Positions 45,038 through 57,815 of a stretch of DNA of 64,000 bases are shown here, one piece after another. Under the pieces are notes generated by a model, which was given only the letters and a program-made list of their open reading frames with translations, had not been told where the DNA came from and ran no database searches. Made by a program: the position numbers and the translations under genes. Within the stretch, counting starts at the first letter, position 1. Every line of letters begins with the position of its first letter. The stretch is taken from positions 310,001 through 374,000 of the forward strand of contig NZ_CP039249.1 of the NCBI RefSeq assembly GCF_004795835.1, given 5' to 3'. The DNA is from Sphingomonas sp. PAMC26645 (GTDB lineage Bacteria > Pseudomonadota > Alphaproteobacteria > Sphingomonadales > Sphingomonadaceae).

Positions 45038-45054
45038 CGCAATGTGCGTGCCAG
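45038..45054 (-). promoter_or_regulatory. Sigma-54 (RpoN) promoter for glnK-amtB
   Basis: The minus strand reads CTGGCACGCACATTGCG, matching the -24/-12 consensus TGGCAC-N5-TTGC exactly. The -12 GC is about 35 bases before the glnK ATG. NtrC-activated glnK-amtB transcription is well established in other proteobacteria; an NtrC site further upstream was not recognised. Confidence 0.85.
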
Positions 45055-45167
45055 TTGCGGTGTGGAGGCGTGGGGTGTGTTCGGGGGGCGGGCAGAGGTG
45101 AATTTGCGGTTAAAACTTGTGCAGCGCGGTGCGGGTGCCCGATTAATAGGCAGGCCGACCCCACCTG

Positions 45168-45248
45168 CTGTTCTCCCGCGAAAGCGGGAGAACAGGGTCA
45201 CGAACGATGCCGTTTGTGGTCCTGGGCCCCCGCTTTCGCGGGGGAACG
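45168..45248. repeat. Palindromic repeat family C, copy 2
   Basis: CTGTTCTCCCGC (45168-45179) pairs perfectly with GCGGGAGAACAG (45184-45195), and a second hairpin CCCCCGC..GCGGGGG closes the element near 45227-45244. It lies between the glnK upstream region and the purH stop, and may end purH transcripts. Confidence 0.85.
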
Positions 45249-45272
45249 GTTAAAGCGTTGCGGTCTTCGAAC

Positions 45273-46835
45273 TCAGTGGCGGAAGTGGCGCATGCCGGTG
45301 AAGACCATTGCGAGGCCGGCTTCGTCCGCCGCCGCGATGACATCCGCGTCGCGGATCGAACCGCCGGGCTGGATCACCGCCGTCGCCCCGGCCTCGACCG
45401 CTGCAAGCAGGCCGTCGGCGAACGGGAAGAATGCGTCGGAGGCGACTGCCGAGCCGATCGTGCGCGGGGTGGACCAGCCGGCCTTCTCTGCCGCGTCCTT
45501 CGCCTTCCATGCGGCGATGCGCGCGGATTCGAGGCGATTCATCTGGCCCGCGCCGATCCCCGCGGTGCTGCCGTCCTTGGCGTAGACGATCGCGTTGGAC
45601 TTGGTGTGCTTGGCGACGGTCCAGGCGAAGCGGCAGTCGATCAGTTCCTGTTCGGTCGGCTGGCGCTTGGTGACGACCTTCAACTCACCCGGCGTGCCGT
45701 TGTCGCGACCCTGGACGAGCCAGCCGCCAGCGATCGACTTTGCCGTCAAGCCGAGGCGCGCGGGATCGGGGAGGTCGCCGGTGAGCAGCAGGCGGAGGTT
45801 CTTCTTGGCAGCGAACAGCGCAATCGCCCCTTCGTCGGCATCGGGGGCGACGACGACTTCGGTGAAGATGCCGGTGATCTGGCGGGCGGTTTGGGCGTCG
45901 AGCGTGCGGTTTACGGCGATGATGCCGCCGAACGCCGATACGGTGTCGCAGGCGAACGCCGCGGCGTAGGCTTCGGCGAGCGTGGCTGCGGTGGCGACGC
46001 CGCAGGGGTTGGCGTGCTTGACGATCACGACGGAGGGTTCGGCGTCGCGGAATTCGGCGATCAGTTCGAGCGCGGCGTCGGCGTCGTTGAGGTTGTTGTA
46101 GCTGAGCGCCTTGCCCTGGAGCTGGCGGGCCTGGCCGATGCCGCGGACGCTGCCGGTTGCGGTGTAGAAGGCGGCGGACTGGTGCGGATTCTCGCCGTAG
46201 CGGAGCGTGTCGCCGCGCTTGAGCGTGATCGGCAGGGTGGCGGGGAATTCCTCGGCCTGATCTACCGTGCCGAACCAGGTCGCGATTGCCGAATCATAGG
46301 CGGCGGTGGTGGCGAAGGCCTTGGCCGCGAGCTTCTTGCGGTCGTCGAGTGTCGTCGTGCCGCCGGAGACGAGCGCATAGTCGGCGGGGTCGGTGACGAT
46401 CGCGACATAGGCGTGGTTCTTGGCCGCCGAGCGCACCATGCTGGGGCCGCCGATGTCGATGTTCTCGATCACGGTGTCGCGGTCGGCGCCCTTCGCGATG
46501 GTCGCCTCGAACGGGTAGAGGTTGACGATCACGAGGTCGATCGCGCCGATCTTGTGCTCGGCCATCGAGGCGGCGTGGCCGGCGTCGTCGCGCACCGCGA
46601 GCAGGCCGCCGTGCACCATCGGGTGGAGCGTCTTCACGCGGCCGTCCATCATTTCGGGGAAGCCGGTGAGTTCGCTCACGTCGCGGACGTCCAAGCCGGC
46701 GGCGCGGAGGGCGGTGGCGGTGCCGCCGGTCGAGACGAGTTCGACGCCGTGGCTGGCCAGCGCCTTGCCGAGATCGACGATCCCGGTCTTGTCGGAGACG
46801 GACAGGAGCGCGCGCTTGATCGGGATGCTGGTCAT
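45273..46835 (-). CDS. purH: Bifunctional AICAR transformylase / IMP cyclohydrolase
   Basis: Catalyses the last two steps of IMP synthesis. The N-terminal MGS-like domain opens [21 protein letters not shown] and contains [10 protein letters not shown] and [11 protein letters not shown]. The transformylase domain carries the catalytic Lys-His in [10 protein letters not shown], and ends with DAFFPFADG and IQPGGSIRD. Length, 520 residues, is normal. ATG 46835 begins the conserved protein; the open frame to 46979 includes a repeat and is unlikely to be translated. Confidence 0.96.
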   Translation of the reverse strand: MTSIPIKRALLSVSDKTGIVDLGKALASHGVELVSTGGTATALRAAGLDVRDVSELTGFPEMMDGRVKTLHPMVHGGLLAVRDDAGHAASMAEHKIGAIDLVIVNLYPFEATIAKGADRDTVIENIDIGGPSMVRSAAKNHAYVAIVTDPADYALVSGGTTTLDDRKKLAAKAFATTAAYDSAIATWFGTVDQAEEFPATLPITLKRGDTLRYGENPHQSAAFYTATGSVRGIGQARQLQGKALSYNNLNDADAALELIAEFRDAEPSVVIVKHANPCGVATAATLAEAYAAAFACDTVSAFGGIIAVNRTLDAQTARQITGIFTEVVVAPDADEGAIALFAAKKNLRLLLTGDLPDPARLGLTAKSIAGGWLVQGRDNGTPGELKVVTKRQPTEQELIDCRFAWTVAKHTKSNAIVYAKDGSTAGIGAGQMNRLESARIAAWKAKDAAEKAGWSTPRTIGSAVASDAFFPFADGLLAAVEAGATAVIQPGGSIRDADVIAAADEAGLAMVFTGMRHFRH

Positions 46836-46940
46836 GAGGGTCTTTCGTCGGGGGTCGCCGTGCGGCGGTGCCTTAGCGTTGGTTGACGTTGGGGAACAGG
46901 GCTCCTCTGCTCTGTCGATCCACTCAACAAAGGTAGTTCC

Positions 46941-47043
46941 GCCCCGGCGGAGGCCGGGGTCCCAGTGGAAAGGTGGCAATAACGGAGTGCCGTCCCCGGT
47001 TAGCGACGTTTCCCAATTGGGCCCCGGCCTCCGCCGGGGTGGC
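46941..47043. repeat. Palindromic repeat family B, copy 4
   Basis: GCCCCGGCGGAGGCCGGGG and CCCCGGCCTCCGCCGGGGTG are the arms; the loop GGAAAGGTGGCAATAACGGA matches the minus-strand loop of copy 1. It lies between the heparinase-like gene stop and purH. Confidence 0.9.
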
Positions 47044-47067
47044 GCGCTAATCTCGATGGTGTGGCAG

Positions 47068-48804
47068 TCAGGCCTTCTTAAGCGCCCAACTCACACTCGC
47101 GCCGCCGGCCGCGGCTTCGCCCGTGATCATCAGCTGCTGCGTCGCGACCGGCCGGCCGTCGGCGTCGATCCAGACGCTGTCCTCGACGACCAGCGCGCCG
47201 CCGCGGCAGCGAAATTGCCATAGGGGACCGCCTGGGAGGCGGAGGATCGCGCCCAGGCCATCCGCGGTGGGGGAGACTTGCACGCCCTCCCCCAGGTGGA
47301 AGCGGATCGCGAACAGCGACAGGCCCGCGCGGCGCTTGCGGCCTTGCGGCAACAGCGCGTCCTCGCCGCGGAGTTCGCGACCGTCGCCGGTGAGCATCAG
47401 CTGGCGGCGGTGGAGGAAGCCCCAGCGGCGGACATAGCCGTCGTGGCTCGCCTCGATCCGGCTGGCGGCGTCCGATTCCTGGCGGCTGAGTTCGACTTCG
47501 CCGACGCCGCGGCCGAGCGTGCCGTCGGCGAGGATAGCGGTCGAGTTGCTGTCGGCGATCGTCAGCGTCGAGTGGGCGGCAGTCGAGCGCAGGCCCTCGA
47601 CCATCGCGGGCGGGAGTTGCGCGATGCCCGCGCGTGCGCCGCCGCAATTGACGACGATCCGCGCCGGGCCGTCCGAGAACTCGAACGCCAGCGTCGAGGC
47701 GCAGCCGCCTTCGACGAGGCGCGCGATCGGCGGCGGGGCGGCGTCGACGATCAGCACCGCGGTGCCGGCGGCAAGGCGTTGATAACCCCAGTCGCGCGCC
47801 TGGCGGAGCGGGCGGGTGCGGACGCCGCTGGCTTCGATGACCGCGGCGACCTGCGTTTCGCTGGCGGGGCCGCCACCCTGCCAGCTCGACAGGCCGCGAT
47901 CGGCGTGGGCGACGCCGAGCAGCGCGGCGACCATCCGCGTGAGCGTGACCGCGACCGTCTCGGGGAGTTCGGCGCTGCGCGCGGCGTAGCTTTCCTGGAG
48001 CAGCGTGAGCAGCTGGATCGAGTCGAGCAGCATTGCCGGGCTGCGCGAGACCGAGCCTCCATCGTCGAACAGGCCGGTGCCGAGCGCGCGGAGCAAGCCT
48101 GCCTCACCAAATGCCTGGCGCGGCTCGCCGCCGGGGATGAGGAGGCCAGCCGCGACGACGCCGCACCACGCGGCGATGCGCGGGGCACCCGCCGAGGCCT
48201 TGTCGGCGTTGCGATCGAGGTGGAGTGCGCCCTTGGCGAGCGCGTTGAGCACTTTCGAGCGGTAGATCTGATCGGAGGACGACAGGATCAGCGGCGCGTG
48301 CGCGGTCCAGGAGAGGATGCGGCGGCCCCACATGTCCGGGCGCCACGCGATGCCGCCTTGCGTGTCGGCGTGCGCGGTCAGCCAGAGGCCCATGAGATAT
48401 TCGGCGATCGGTGCGCCGCGCGAGCGGGTCGCGACGGTGGACAGGTCACGCAGCCACGCGAAACTGTGGAGGTACTCGGTGAAGGGTTTGGGGAGCGGCT
48501 TCGAAAGATCGAGCGTCTCGATATCGCGTGCCTCGCCGCGGAACGAGAGGACGCCCTCCAGCAGCATCGTGCCGCGCGCGATGTCGCCGAGAATGGGATC
48601 TTCGGGGACCGCGATCAGCTTCAGCGGGTAGCGACCCTTGAGGCGCAGCGTGTGGAGCGGCGTGCGCCAGGTCAGGCGGTGGAAGCGCTCGGCCAGGCGA
48701 TCGGCGAGCGACAGCCCCTTATCGCCGCCGAGACGGATCAGGCGGCGGCCTTCGTCGATCCCGTCGGGGGCGGGATCGGTCACGGGATCACGCGGTTCGT
48801 TCAC
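47068..48804 (-). CDS. Heparinase II/III family protein
   Basis: A 578-residue protein with an alpha/alpha toroid N-terminal half ([56 protein letters not shown]) and a beta-sheet C-terminal half with [15 protein letters not shown] and [16 protein letters not shown]. This fits the heparinase II/III-like polysaccharide lyase family (including alginate and glycosaminoglycan lyases). No signal peptide is visible, unusual for a lyase. GTG 48804 overlaps the rpe stop (GTGA), so it is translated from the rpe message. Substrate unknown. Confidence 0.85.
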   Translation of the reverse strand: MNEPRDPVTDPAPDGIDEGRRLIRLGGDKGLSLADRLAERFHRLTWRTPLHTLRLKGRYPLKLIAVPEDPILGDIARGTMLLEGVLSFRGEARDIETLDLSKPLPKPFTEYLHSFAWLRDLSTVATRSRGAPIAEYLMGLWLTAHADTQGGIAWRPDMWGRRILSWTAHAPLILSSSDQIYRSKVLNALAKGALHLDRNADKASAGAPRIAAWCGVVAAGLLIPGGEPRQAFGEAGLLRALGTGLFDDGGSVSRSPAMLLDSIQLLTLLQESYAARSAELPETVAVTLTRMVAALLGVAHADRGLSSWQGGGPASETQVAAVIEASGVRTRPLRQARDWGYQRLAAGTAVLIVDAAPPPIARLVEGGCASTLAFEFSDGPARIVVNCGGARAGIAQLPPAMVEGLRSTAAHSTLTIADSNSTAILADGTLGRGVGEVELSRQESDAASRIEASHDGYVRRWGFLHRRQLMLTGDGRELRGEDALLPQGRKRRAGLSLFAIRFHLGEGVQVSPTADGLGAILRLPGGPLWQFRCRGGALVVEDSVWIDADGRPVATQQLMITGEAAAGGASVSWALKKA

Positions 48805-49457
48805 CCCCGCAACGCGGCGATGTTGGCGGCATAACGATCGGGGCCGCCGCGGAAGACCGAGGTGCCGGCGACCAGCGCGTCGGCGCCGGCCTCGATGCAG
48901 CGTTTCGCCCACTCAGCGTCGACGCCGCCATCGACTTCGAGATCGATCGCGCGGCCGCTCTTCTCGATCATCGTGCGGATCGCGGAGATCTTCTTGAGCT
49001 GGCTCGGGATGAAGCTCTGGCCGCCGAAGCCCGGGTTGACGCTCATCACGAGGACGAGGTCGACCATGTCCATGAGGTAGTCGAGCATCTTTGCGGGGGT
49101 GCCGGGGCAGATCACGACGCCTGCGCGCTTGCCGAGGCCCTTGATGTGCTGGAGCGAGCGGTGGATGTGCGGCCCGGCTTCGTAATGCACGGTGATGCAG
49201 TCGGCGCCGGCCTCCGCGAACGCGTCGAGATAGGCGTCGACGGGGGAGATCATCAAATGGACGTCGAACGGCTTGGTGGTGACGCCGCGGACCGACTTCA
49301 TGACCGCTGGGCCGAACGAGATGTTGGGGACGAAATGGCCATCCATCACGTCGATGTGGATCCAGTCGGCGCCGGCCGCGTCGATGGCGCGCACTTCCTC
49401 GCCGAGTTTGGCGAAGTCGGCGGAGAGGATCGAGGGGGCGATGCGGACGGGTTGCAT
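48801..49457 (-). CDS. rpe: Ribulose-phosphate 3-epimerase
   Basis: Pentose-phosphate enzyme interconverting ribulose-5-phosphate and xylulose-5-phosphate. The TIM barrel shows [50 protein letters not shown] and LEVDGGVD, with the active-site Asp and His. The length is 218 residues. It leads a two-gene unit with the heparinase-like gene; rsmB lies upstream, separated by a family D repeat. Confidence 0.96.
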   Translation of the reverse strand: MQPVRIAPSILSADFAKLGEEVRAIDAAGADWIHIDVMDGHFVPNISFGPAVMKSVRGVTTKPFDVHLMISPVDAYLDAFAEAGADCITVHYEAGPHIHRSLQHIKGLGKRAGVVICPGTPAKMLDYLMDMVDLVLVMSVNPGFGGQSFIPSQLKKISAIRTMIEKSGRAIDLEVDGGVDAEWAKRCIEAGADALVAGTSVFRGGPDRYAANIAALRG

Positions 49458-49502
49458 GGGATTGTCCTAGCGCGGGATTCGGTTGGTGCGAAGTCCCTGT
49501 CG

Positions 49503-49628
49503 ATCCTCCCCCGCCAGGGGGAGGTGGCGCCGAAGGTGACGGAGGGGGAGGAACTCGCAACCTGCGGTGTCGCGCCCTCCCCCTCCGTCTGGCAAGCGCC
49601 AGCCACCTCCCCCTGGCGGGGGAGGATT
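49503..49628. repeat. Palindromic repeat family D, intergenic copy 1
   Basis: ATCCTCCCCCGCCAGGGGGA and TCCCCCTGGCGGGGGAGGAT are the arms. The inner GAAGGTGACGGAGGGGGAGG recurs in the copy near 62170. It lies between rsmB and rpe and is the intergenic counterpart of the element inside the mutase gene. Confidence 0.9.
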
Positions 49629-49630
49629 TA

Positions 49631-50908
49631 TTAGCTGCGCTTCAGGCGGGTGATGAAGAAGCCGTCGCAGCCGCCTTGGTCGGCAAGCATGCCGGGGAGC
49701 GTGCGGATGGTGCCGGTTTCCGTGGGGGTGATGCCGGGGGGGAGTTCGGATTGGTCTACCGGGGCGATCGTGTAGTCGCTGCGCGCGGACAGGAACGCGT
49801 CGAGTTGCGCTTCGCCTTCCGACGGCTCGAGCGAGCAGGTCGCGTACACCACCGTGCCACCGGGCTTCACCCAGTCCGCCGCCCGCGCGAAGATGCGCGC
49901 CTGCAACGCCGCGGTTTCGGCGATGATCGACGGGCGGACGCGGTGGAGGACATCGGGGTGGCGGCGGAAGATGCCCGTCGCGCTGCACGGCGCGTCGATC
50001 AGGATCGCGTCGGCTGGCTCGGCAGGCGCCCATTCGAGGATGTCGGCGTTGACGACCTCGGCCTTCAGGTGCGTGCGGTAGAGGTTCTCGCGCAGGCGCT
50101 TGATCCGGCTCTGCGAATTGTCGACCGAGGTGACGGTCCAGCCTGCGCTCGCGAGTTGCAGCGTCTTGCCGCCCGGCGCGGCGCAGAGATCGAGGACATG
50201 GCCCTCCCCTTTCCCCAGCAACCGCGCGGGGAGCGAGGCGGCGATGTCCTGCACCCACCACGCGCCGTCGCCGAAGCCTGCCATGTCGGGAACCGAGTCG
50301 TGGTCACCCAGGCGCAGATGCCCGGGCATGAAGCTTTCGCCGCCGAGTTTCTCGCGCCAGCCTTCGGTCTCGGACGGGTCGGCGATCGTCAGGTCGAGCG
50401 GCGGCACCTGCGCGATCGCGCGCCCGGCGGCGTCGACCATCTCCTCACCCCAGGCGGCTTCCCAGCGCAGTTCGACCGGCGCGGGGAGCGTCGGTACCTC
50501 GGGGAGCAGCATGTTGGCACGGAACAGCGTGCCGAACACGCCGTGGACGAGTTTGCGCGGGCCGCCGTCGACCAGCGGCAACACTGTCGAGATCGCGGCG
50601 TGCGAGGGCGTGCCGAGGATCAGCACCTGGACGAGCGCGATCCGCAGCGCCATCCGCGCCTTCGCATCGTCGGGGAGGTGGGTCTTGGTGACCGAATCGA
50701 TCATCGCGTCGAGGTCGGGCAGGCGACGCAGTGTCTCGGCGGCGATCGCATGCGCGAGGCCGCGATCGGGTCCGTGGATCGCGCGGGTCGCAGCGGGGAG
50801 CGCGGATTCGAGCGACTCGCCGCGACGCAGGACGGCGTCGAGCAGGCGGAGTGCGGCGCGTCGGGTCGGGACGCCGAGCGGCTCGGGGGCGTGGGTATAG
50901 TCGGGCAT
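49631..50908 (-). CDS. rsmB: 16S rRNA m5C967-type methyltransferase
   Basis: A 425-residue NOL1/NOP2/Sun family methyltransferase. A NusB-like N-terminal RNA-binding domain (RRAALRLLDAVLRRGESLES) precedes the SAM fold with VLDLCAAPGGKTLQLA. Both active-site cysteines are visible in IDAPCSATGIFRRHPDV and VYATCSLEPSEGE. The start ATG 50908 has GAAGGA upstream. It is probably RsmB; other NSUN-type RNA methyltransferases are less likely given the NusB domain. Confidence 0.93.
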   Translation of the reverse strand: MPDYTHAPEPLGVPTRRAALRLLDAVLRRGESLESALPAATRAIHGPDRGLAHAIAAETLRRLPDLDAMIDSVTKTHLPDDAKARMALRIALVQVLILGTPSHAAISTVLPLVDGGPRKLVHGVFGTLFRANMLLPEVPTLPAPVELRWEAAWGEEMVDAAGRAIAQVPPLDLTIADPSETEGWREKLGGESFMPGHLRLGDHDSVPDMAGFGDGAWWVQDIAASLPARLLGKGEGHVLDLCAAPGGKTLQLASAGWTVTSVDNSQSRIKRLRENLYRTHLKAEVVNADILEWAPAEPADAILIDAPCSATGIFRRHPDVLHRVRPSIIAETAALQARIFARAADWVKPGGTVVYATCSLEPSEGEAQLDAFLSARSDYTIAPVDQSELPPGITPTETGTIRTLPGMLADQGGCDGFFITRLKRS

Positions 50909-51014
50909 ATGAAGGTCCTTCGCGTTCGGTTTGTCGCGCGGCGGCTGTGGCAAAGCGGCGCGACAGGGCCCATGTGGCGGTTACGACGCCAACACGCAAA
51001 TCCGGAGAGCCGCG

Positions 51015-51173
51015 ATGGGCCAGCGCCCCGATCACGTTAAGCCACCCGAATATCTCGCGAAGAACACGCCGGTGCCGAAACCCGAGGCGATCGTGCCGGA
51101 CAAGGACCCCGAGCCGCGCGATCCTACGCGCTATGGCGACTGGGAGCTGAAGGGCATGGCGATCGATTTCTAA
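51015..51173 (+). CDS. DUF1674 protein, SdhAF4-like succinate dehydrogenase assembly factor
   Basis: A 52-residue protein ending DPTRYGDWELKGMAIDF, the DUF1674 signature shared with the mitochondrial assembly factor SDHAF4, which protects flavinylated SdhA before complex assembly. ATG 51015 is preceded by GGAGAG. It is too short for common gene-length cut-offs but the motif is unmistakable. No sdh genes are near. Divergent from rsmB. Confidence 0.9.
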   Translation: MGQRPDHVKPPEYLAKNTPVPKPEAIVPDKDPEPRDPTRYGDWELKGMAIDF

Positions 51174-51194
51174 GGGTCGATCGCCCGAGCGCCG

Positions 51195-51617
51195 TCAGTC
51201 CTTAGGGTCGGTCTTCGGGAAGAAATGCTCGACGACGCTGTTCGCCAGCCGCGACGGGCGCAGCGTCTCCGCATCGAGGCAGCACCAGCTCGACTTGACC
51301 TCGGCGAGCACGTCCTCGCCGCGCTTGATGATCGTCTCGTAGAACGCGCGCGCGCCCTGGACCTTCTCGAGCAACACCGTCGCGATGACGTCGTCGTCGA
51401 GAAACGCCGGCTTGCGGTACGTGATCTCGTGCTTGAGCGCGACCCAGAGGTGCCCCGCCACCGCCTCGGCGGGCGCGAGGCGCTGCCAATGGTCGATCAC
51501 CGCAGCCTGTACCCACTTCAGATAGTTCGCGTTGTTGACGTGACCCATGAAGTCGATGTCGGCCGGCTCGATGCCGATGGCGTAGGTATGGGGGAGCGCT
51601 GTGGACACGCGCCGCAT
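51195..51617 (-). CDS. Acyl-CoA thioesterase, 4HBT family
   Basis: A 140-residue hotdog-fold thioesterase. The N-terminal region has IEPADIDFMGHVNNANYLKWVQAA, the YbgC/FatA-like active-site segment, followed by ALKHEITYRKPAFLDDDV and FYETIIKRGEDVLAEVKSSWC. It hydrolyses an acyl thioester; the chain length cannot be told. ATG 51617 is chosen; the frame is open much further upstream, across the clpB promoter region, without support. Divergent from clpB. Confidence 0.88.
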   Translation of the reverse strand: MRRVSTALPHTYAIGIEPADIDFMGHVNNANYLKWVQAAVIDHWQRLAPAEAVAGHLWVALKHEITYRKPAFLDDDVIATVLLEKVQGARAFYETIIKRGEDVLAEVKSSWCCLDAETLRPSRLANSVVEHFFPKTDPKD

Positions 51618-51721
51618 ATAGCATGCGAACCTGAACATAGCGATGACGGCGGCGCTTCGATACCGACAATAAACGCTATTCCGGATGCCTCGCGCGGGCC
51701 CTAGCATCCGACCTGCGCCCG

Positions 51722-51754
51722 CCTCTTGTGTTGCCCAAATACAACACCATCTTT
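51722..51754 (+). promoter_or_regulatory. Possible heat-shock (sigma-32) promoter of clpB
   Basis: CCTCTTGTG at 51722-51730 and CACCATCTTT at 51745-51754 resemble the alphaproteobacterial RpoH -35 (CTTGAA-like) and -10 (CCCCATNT-like) boxes with about 15-16 bases between them. It would give a leader of about 30 bases to the clpB ATG. clpB is classically heat-shock regulated. Matches are imperfect. Confidence 0.45.
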
Positions 51755-51789
51755 CGGCCAACACCGAACCAATCCCACAGGAATTCGTC

Positions 51790-54369
<2,580 letters not shown>

Positions 54370-54386
54370 CACGCTCATCTTCGAAC

Positions 54387-54422
54387 AAAAAAAGGGGCGG
54401 CAGATCGATGATCTGCCGCCCC
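54387..54422. terminator. Bidirectional terminator between clpB and a TonB-dependent receptor
   Basis: GGGGCGGCAGAT and ATCTGCCGCCCC form a perfect 12-pair stem. On the minus strand it is followed by a 7-base T run (the plus-strand A run at 54387-54393), ideal for ending the receptor gene. On the plus strand only AATTTCGG follows, weaker for clpB. Confidence 0.9.
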
Positions 54423-54444
54423 AATTTCGGTCCCGAAGGATCGA

Positions 54445-57400
54445 TTACATATCGATGGTCAGACCAACGAACAGATAGCGACCCGCGCCTTCGAAGATGC
54501 CAGGATAGGTGTTGCCGTTACCGAACGAGCCGATCGGCGTTGCCGTCGAGCTGAGGATCGGAGGCGACTTGTCGAACACGTTGTTCGCGCCGGCCCGGAA
54601 GGTGAACTTATCCTCAACCCGCACTGTGGCAGCCAGGTCGAAATAGCTCTGCGCCTTGATGCTCGCATCCAGCGGGAAGAAGCTGTTCGCAAGATCGGCA
54701 TTGCTGCTGGTATTCTCGAACTTCGTCTTCGAGAGATAGCGCCAGTTGCCGGAGAGGCCCACGCCGCTCGGCGCGGTATAGGTCAGACGCACACTGTGGC
54801 GCCACTTGGACTGCGGATACCCGCACTGCGCACCGAAATAACCCGCGCAATCGAACTTGGCGCCAGCCTTATCCGACTCGAACTTGTCGGTGTAGGTACC
54901 GTTAGCGGCGAGCGCGAAGGTACCGATATTGGTCGTCCGCAGTGTGTAGCCGAGCGACGCATCGATGCCCTGGGTCGTCAACGAACCGGCGTTGACGTTG
55001 GTATCGACGATAAAGCCGCGGGTGGTCTGGTAGAGCGACCCGTTAGCATCGCGATTGATCGCACCGCACAGCGCGGCGTCGCCAGTCTGAAGACACTGGT
55101 TGATGATGGTATCGGCACCGATGACACCGATGATGTCCTTCACCTTGATCCGGAACGCGTCCACCGATGCGGTGAAGCCCGGGAGGAACGTTGGCTGGAT
55201 GATCACGCCGGCCGTGAACGTGTCGGCCTTCTCGGGCTTCAGGTTCGGGTTGCCGCCGATCAGGCCGTTATACTGATCGGAACTGTTGACATCGATGCCG
55301 CCAAACTGGGCTGCGGTGACGCCGGTGAGGGCACATTGCGCCGCGGTGTTGCCGTTGACGAGGCCGCCGACGGCAGGACCCGCGCAGGGATCGGTAGCGC
55401 CGTCGATCTGCACCGACTGGCCAACGAACAGCTCCTGCACGTTAGGCGCACGCACCGCGCGGTTGTACCCGCCACGGAAGCGGATGTCGCGGACCGGCGC
55501 CCAGACCAGTTCGCCCTTGTATGAGGTGACCGAACCGGCGGTGCTGTAGTCCGAGTAGCGGAAACCACCGTTGACCGTCAGCTCTTGGAAGAATGGGCGA
55601 TCGCTGACGAGCGGAACCTGGAGTTCGGCGAAGGCCTCCTTCACGTTGTAGCCGCCGCTGATCGGCAGGGTAGGGCCGCCCTGGCCGGCGAGATCGCCCG
55701 TCTGGAACGCCTGATCCACCTCGAGCGACAGCGACTCTTCGCGATATTCGGCACCGACGTTCAGCGCGATGCCCTCGGAGGCGAACGGCGACTGCACACC
55801 GTATTCGCTGCCCTTGAAGGTCAGCGAGCCGCTGACGATCTTCTCCTTGGTCTGGCCCTGTTGGAAGCCGCTCTGCTGCACATAGGCGAGGGCTTCCGGC
55901 GTGATCCGAGCCGCACCGAAGATGTTGAGCGGAACGCACGTCGGGTCCGAGCCGTCAACGACCGACCGGCAGGTGGGAACACCGCCGGGGCCCGCGATCA
56001 CGTCGAGCGCGCGGGTCGTCTTGGTGATCGAGAACTCGTTGCGATATACCTCGTTGAAGATGGTGCTGCCGAACTGACCATAGACGTCATACGAGACACC
56101 CTTACCGATATCGCCCCGCGCACCGGCCAGGATGCGATACGAAGTGTGGCGCAGATCGGCCTGACGTCCGCCACCTTCGACGTTGCGACGCCCAATGTTG
56201 ACGGCAGCGCGATTGTAGGTGCTGCCGTCAGGATTCAGGAATACCGCCGCCGGTACACCCGTAGTCCCTGCCACTGTGCCGGCGTCGGTCAGCAGGTTCG
56301 TCGCACGGCAGAAGGAAGCGACCTGGGCCGCGGACAGCAACGGGTTGTTGCAGTTGAGCGTGGTCGTGTTGCTGAAGTCGCCCGATGGCGCGATCTGCGC
56401 CACGGTGCGATCGTCCATGAACATGAATTCGGCATACGGCTTGAAGGCGCTGCTAACTTCGTAGTTGGCAAGGAAGCCGGCGGTGTAACGCTTGTCCGGA
56501 CGCTGATAATAATTCAGCGGATTGGCGTTGTAGAGCGACTGACCGGATATTAAGTTACCAGCGCTGTCCAGCGTCAGGTTGCGCGGCAGGCCATCACGCG
56601 CCTGAAGCGTGAAATTGGCGGGGAAGCCAGTGCCTGATCCGCCGCAAACATATTCATTGCCGGCAGCAGGCACGTTCAGCCCGCACGAGCTATAATCGCG
56701 GTCACCCTGCAAGATCGCGCCGATCTTACGATACCCCATATAGCCGACGACATGGCCGCGGCCGTCGCTGGTACCGGCGCCGACTTTCAGGTTGATGTCA
56801 AATTGCGTACCGTCGAAGGCCTGACCACTCGGGGCGGGAAAACCCTTGGCGGCCGACAGCGCCTGGAAGCGCTTGCTGCGGTTGTTGTGGTTGTAGATTC
56901 CGCCGGTCGTGTCGAGGCTGACGCCTTCATACTGGTCGTCGAGGACGAAGTTGACCACGCCGCCGACAGCGTCCGAACCATAGACCGAGGAGGCACCACC
57001 GGTCAGCACGTCGACGCGCTTGATCAGCGACGCCGGGATCACGTTAAGATCCGCGGCCGAGCTGGTCGAGACGGGATCGCCCGGCATCAGGCGGCGACCA
57101 TTCACCAGCACCAGCGTGCGCTGATCGCCAAGGTTGCGCAGGTTGGCCGTGGCAGTGCCGTTCGAACCATTCGAGACCGACGAGCTCTGCGACGCGAAAG
57201 CCTGCGGCAGGCTGTTCAGCACGTCCTCGATGCGGCTGGAACCGCGCAGCTTGATCTCGGCTGCGTTAACGACGGTGATCGGGCTGGCCGACGTCAGGTT
57301 CGGATTCGAAATACGCGACCCGGTGACGACGATGTCACCGCTGCCAGCCGTACCGGCAGCAGCTGGGTCCTGGCTCGGCGTGTTGGACAGCGCCGGCGTG

Positions 57401-57540
57401 GTCGATGCTGCAGCGTCGTCACTCGTCGCGCCCTGCGGCGCGGGTGCCGGGGTGGTCTGCGCGTAGGCGGGCAATGCAATCGCAGCACCCGCGATCATCG
57501 TCGATGCGAGCAGGCAGTCCCGAAACATATGGTTTCGCAT
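54445..57540 (-). CDS. TonB-dependent receptor (large)
   Basis: A 1031-residue outer-membrane receptor. Signal peptide CLLASTMIAGAAIALPAYAQ, an Ala/Pro/Thr-rich linker, TonB box GDIVVTGSRI, then a plug with RIEDVLNSLPQAFASQ, TLVLVNGRRLMPGD and IKRVDVLTGGASSVYGSDAV. The barrel ends GRYLFVGLTIDM. This Gly-Ala-Ser-Ser-Val-Tyr-Gly type is typical of sphingomonad and xanthomonad receptors for carbohydrates or other large nutrients; the ligand is unknown. It has its own terminator and 275 bases upstream with no clear regulatory site. Confidence 0.95.
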   Translation of the reverse strand: MRNHMFRDCLLASTMIAGAAIALPAYAQTTPAPAPQGATSDDAAASTTPALSNTPSQDPAAAGTAGSGDIVVTGSRISNPNLTSASPITVVNAAEIKLRGSSRIEDVLNSLPQAFASQSSSVSNGSNGTATANLRNLGDQRTLVLVNGRRLMPGDPVSTSSAADLNVIPASLIKRVDVLTGGASSVYGSDAVGGVVNFVLDDQYEGVSLDTTGGIYNHNNRSKRFQALSAAKGFPAPSGQAFDGTQFDINLKVGAGTSDGRGHVVGYMGYRKIGAILQGDRDYSSCGLNVPAAGNEYVCGGSGTGFPANFTLQARDGLPRNLTLDSAGNLISGQSLYNANPLNYYQRPDKRYTAGFLANYEVSSAFKPYAEFMFMDDRTVAQIAPSGDFSNTTTLNCNNPLLSAAQVASFCRATNLLTDAGTVAGTTGVPAAVFLNPDGSTYNRAAVNIGRRNVEGGGRQADLRHTSYRILAGARGDIGKGVSYDVYGQFGSTIFNEVYRNEFSITKTTRALDVIAGPGGVPTCRSVVDGSDPTCVPLNIFGAARITPEALAYVQQSGFQQGQTKEKIVSGSLTFKGSEYGVQSPFASEGIALNVGAEYREESLSLEVDQAFQTGDLAGQGGPTLPISGGYNVKEAFAELQVPLVSDRPFFQELTVNGGFRYSDYSTAGSVTSYKGELVWAPVRDIRFRGGYNRAVRAPNVQELFVGQSVQIDGATDPCAGPAVGGLVNGNTAAQCALTGVTAAQFGGIDVNSSDQYNGLIGGNPNLKPEKADTFTAGVIIQPTFLPGFTASVDAFRIKVKDIIGVIGADTIINQCLQTGDAALCGAINRDANGSLYQTTRGFIVDTNVNAGSLTTQGIDASLGYTLRTTNIGTFALAANGTYTDKFESDKAGAKFDCAGYFGAQCGYPQSKWRHSVRLTYTAPSGVGLSGNWRYLSKTKFENTSSNADLANSFFPLDASIKAQSYFDLAATVRVEDKFTFRAGANNVFDKSPPILSSTATPIGSFGNGNTYPGIFEGAGRYLFVGLTIDM

Positions 57541-57815
57541 GGTTGGTCTATCCCTTTTATATCGGCGAACGTTTCCGGCCGATACGATCTATTGTGCGGT
57601 CGCCCGACCGCAGCTGACGACGATCTCGCAAGTCAGAGGTGCCTTGTCCAAAAGAAAATTACGGGATCGCCGCCACTCGTCGCATTACGACAGTTATGTT
57701 ACCCAATGGCCACAATTTCGGGACGATGCCGTAACGGCATGCTGCACGTGATGGACTTGCCGCTCTGGCCGGCGCTGCCTATTCCGACGCTTCTCGCTAA
57801 CGAGGTAGGACGCTC

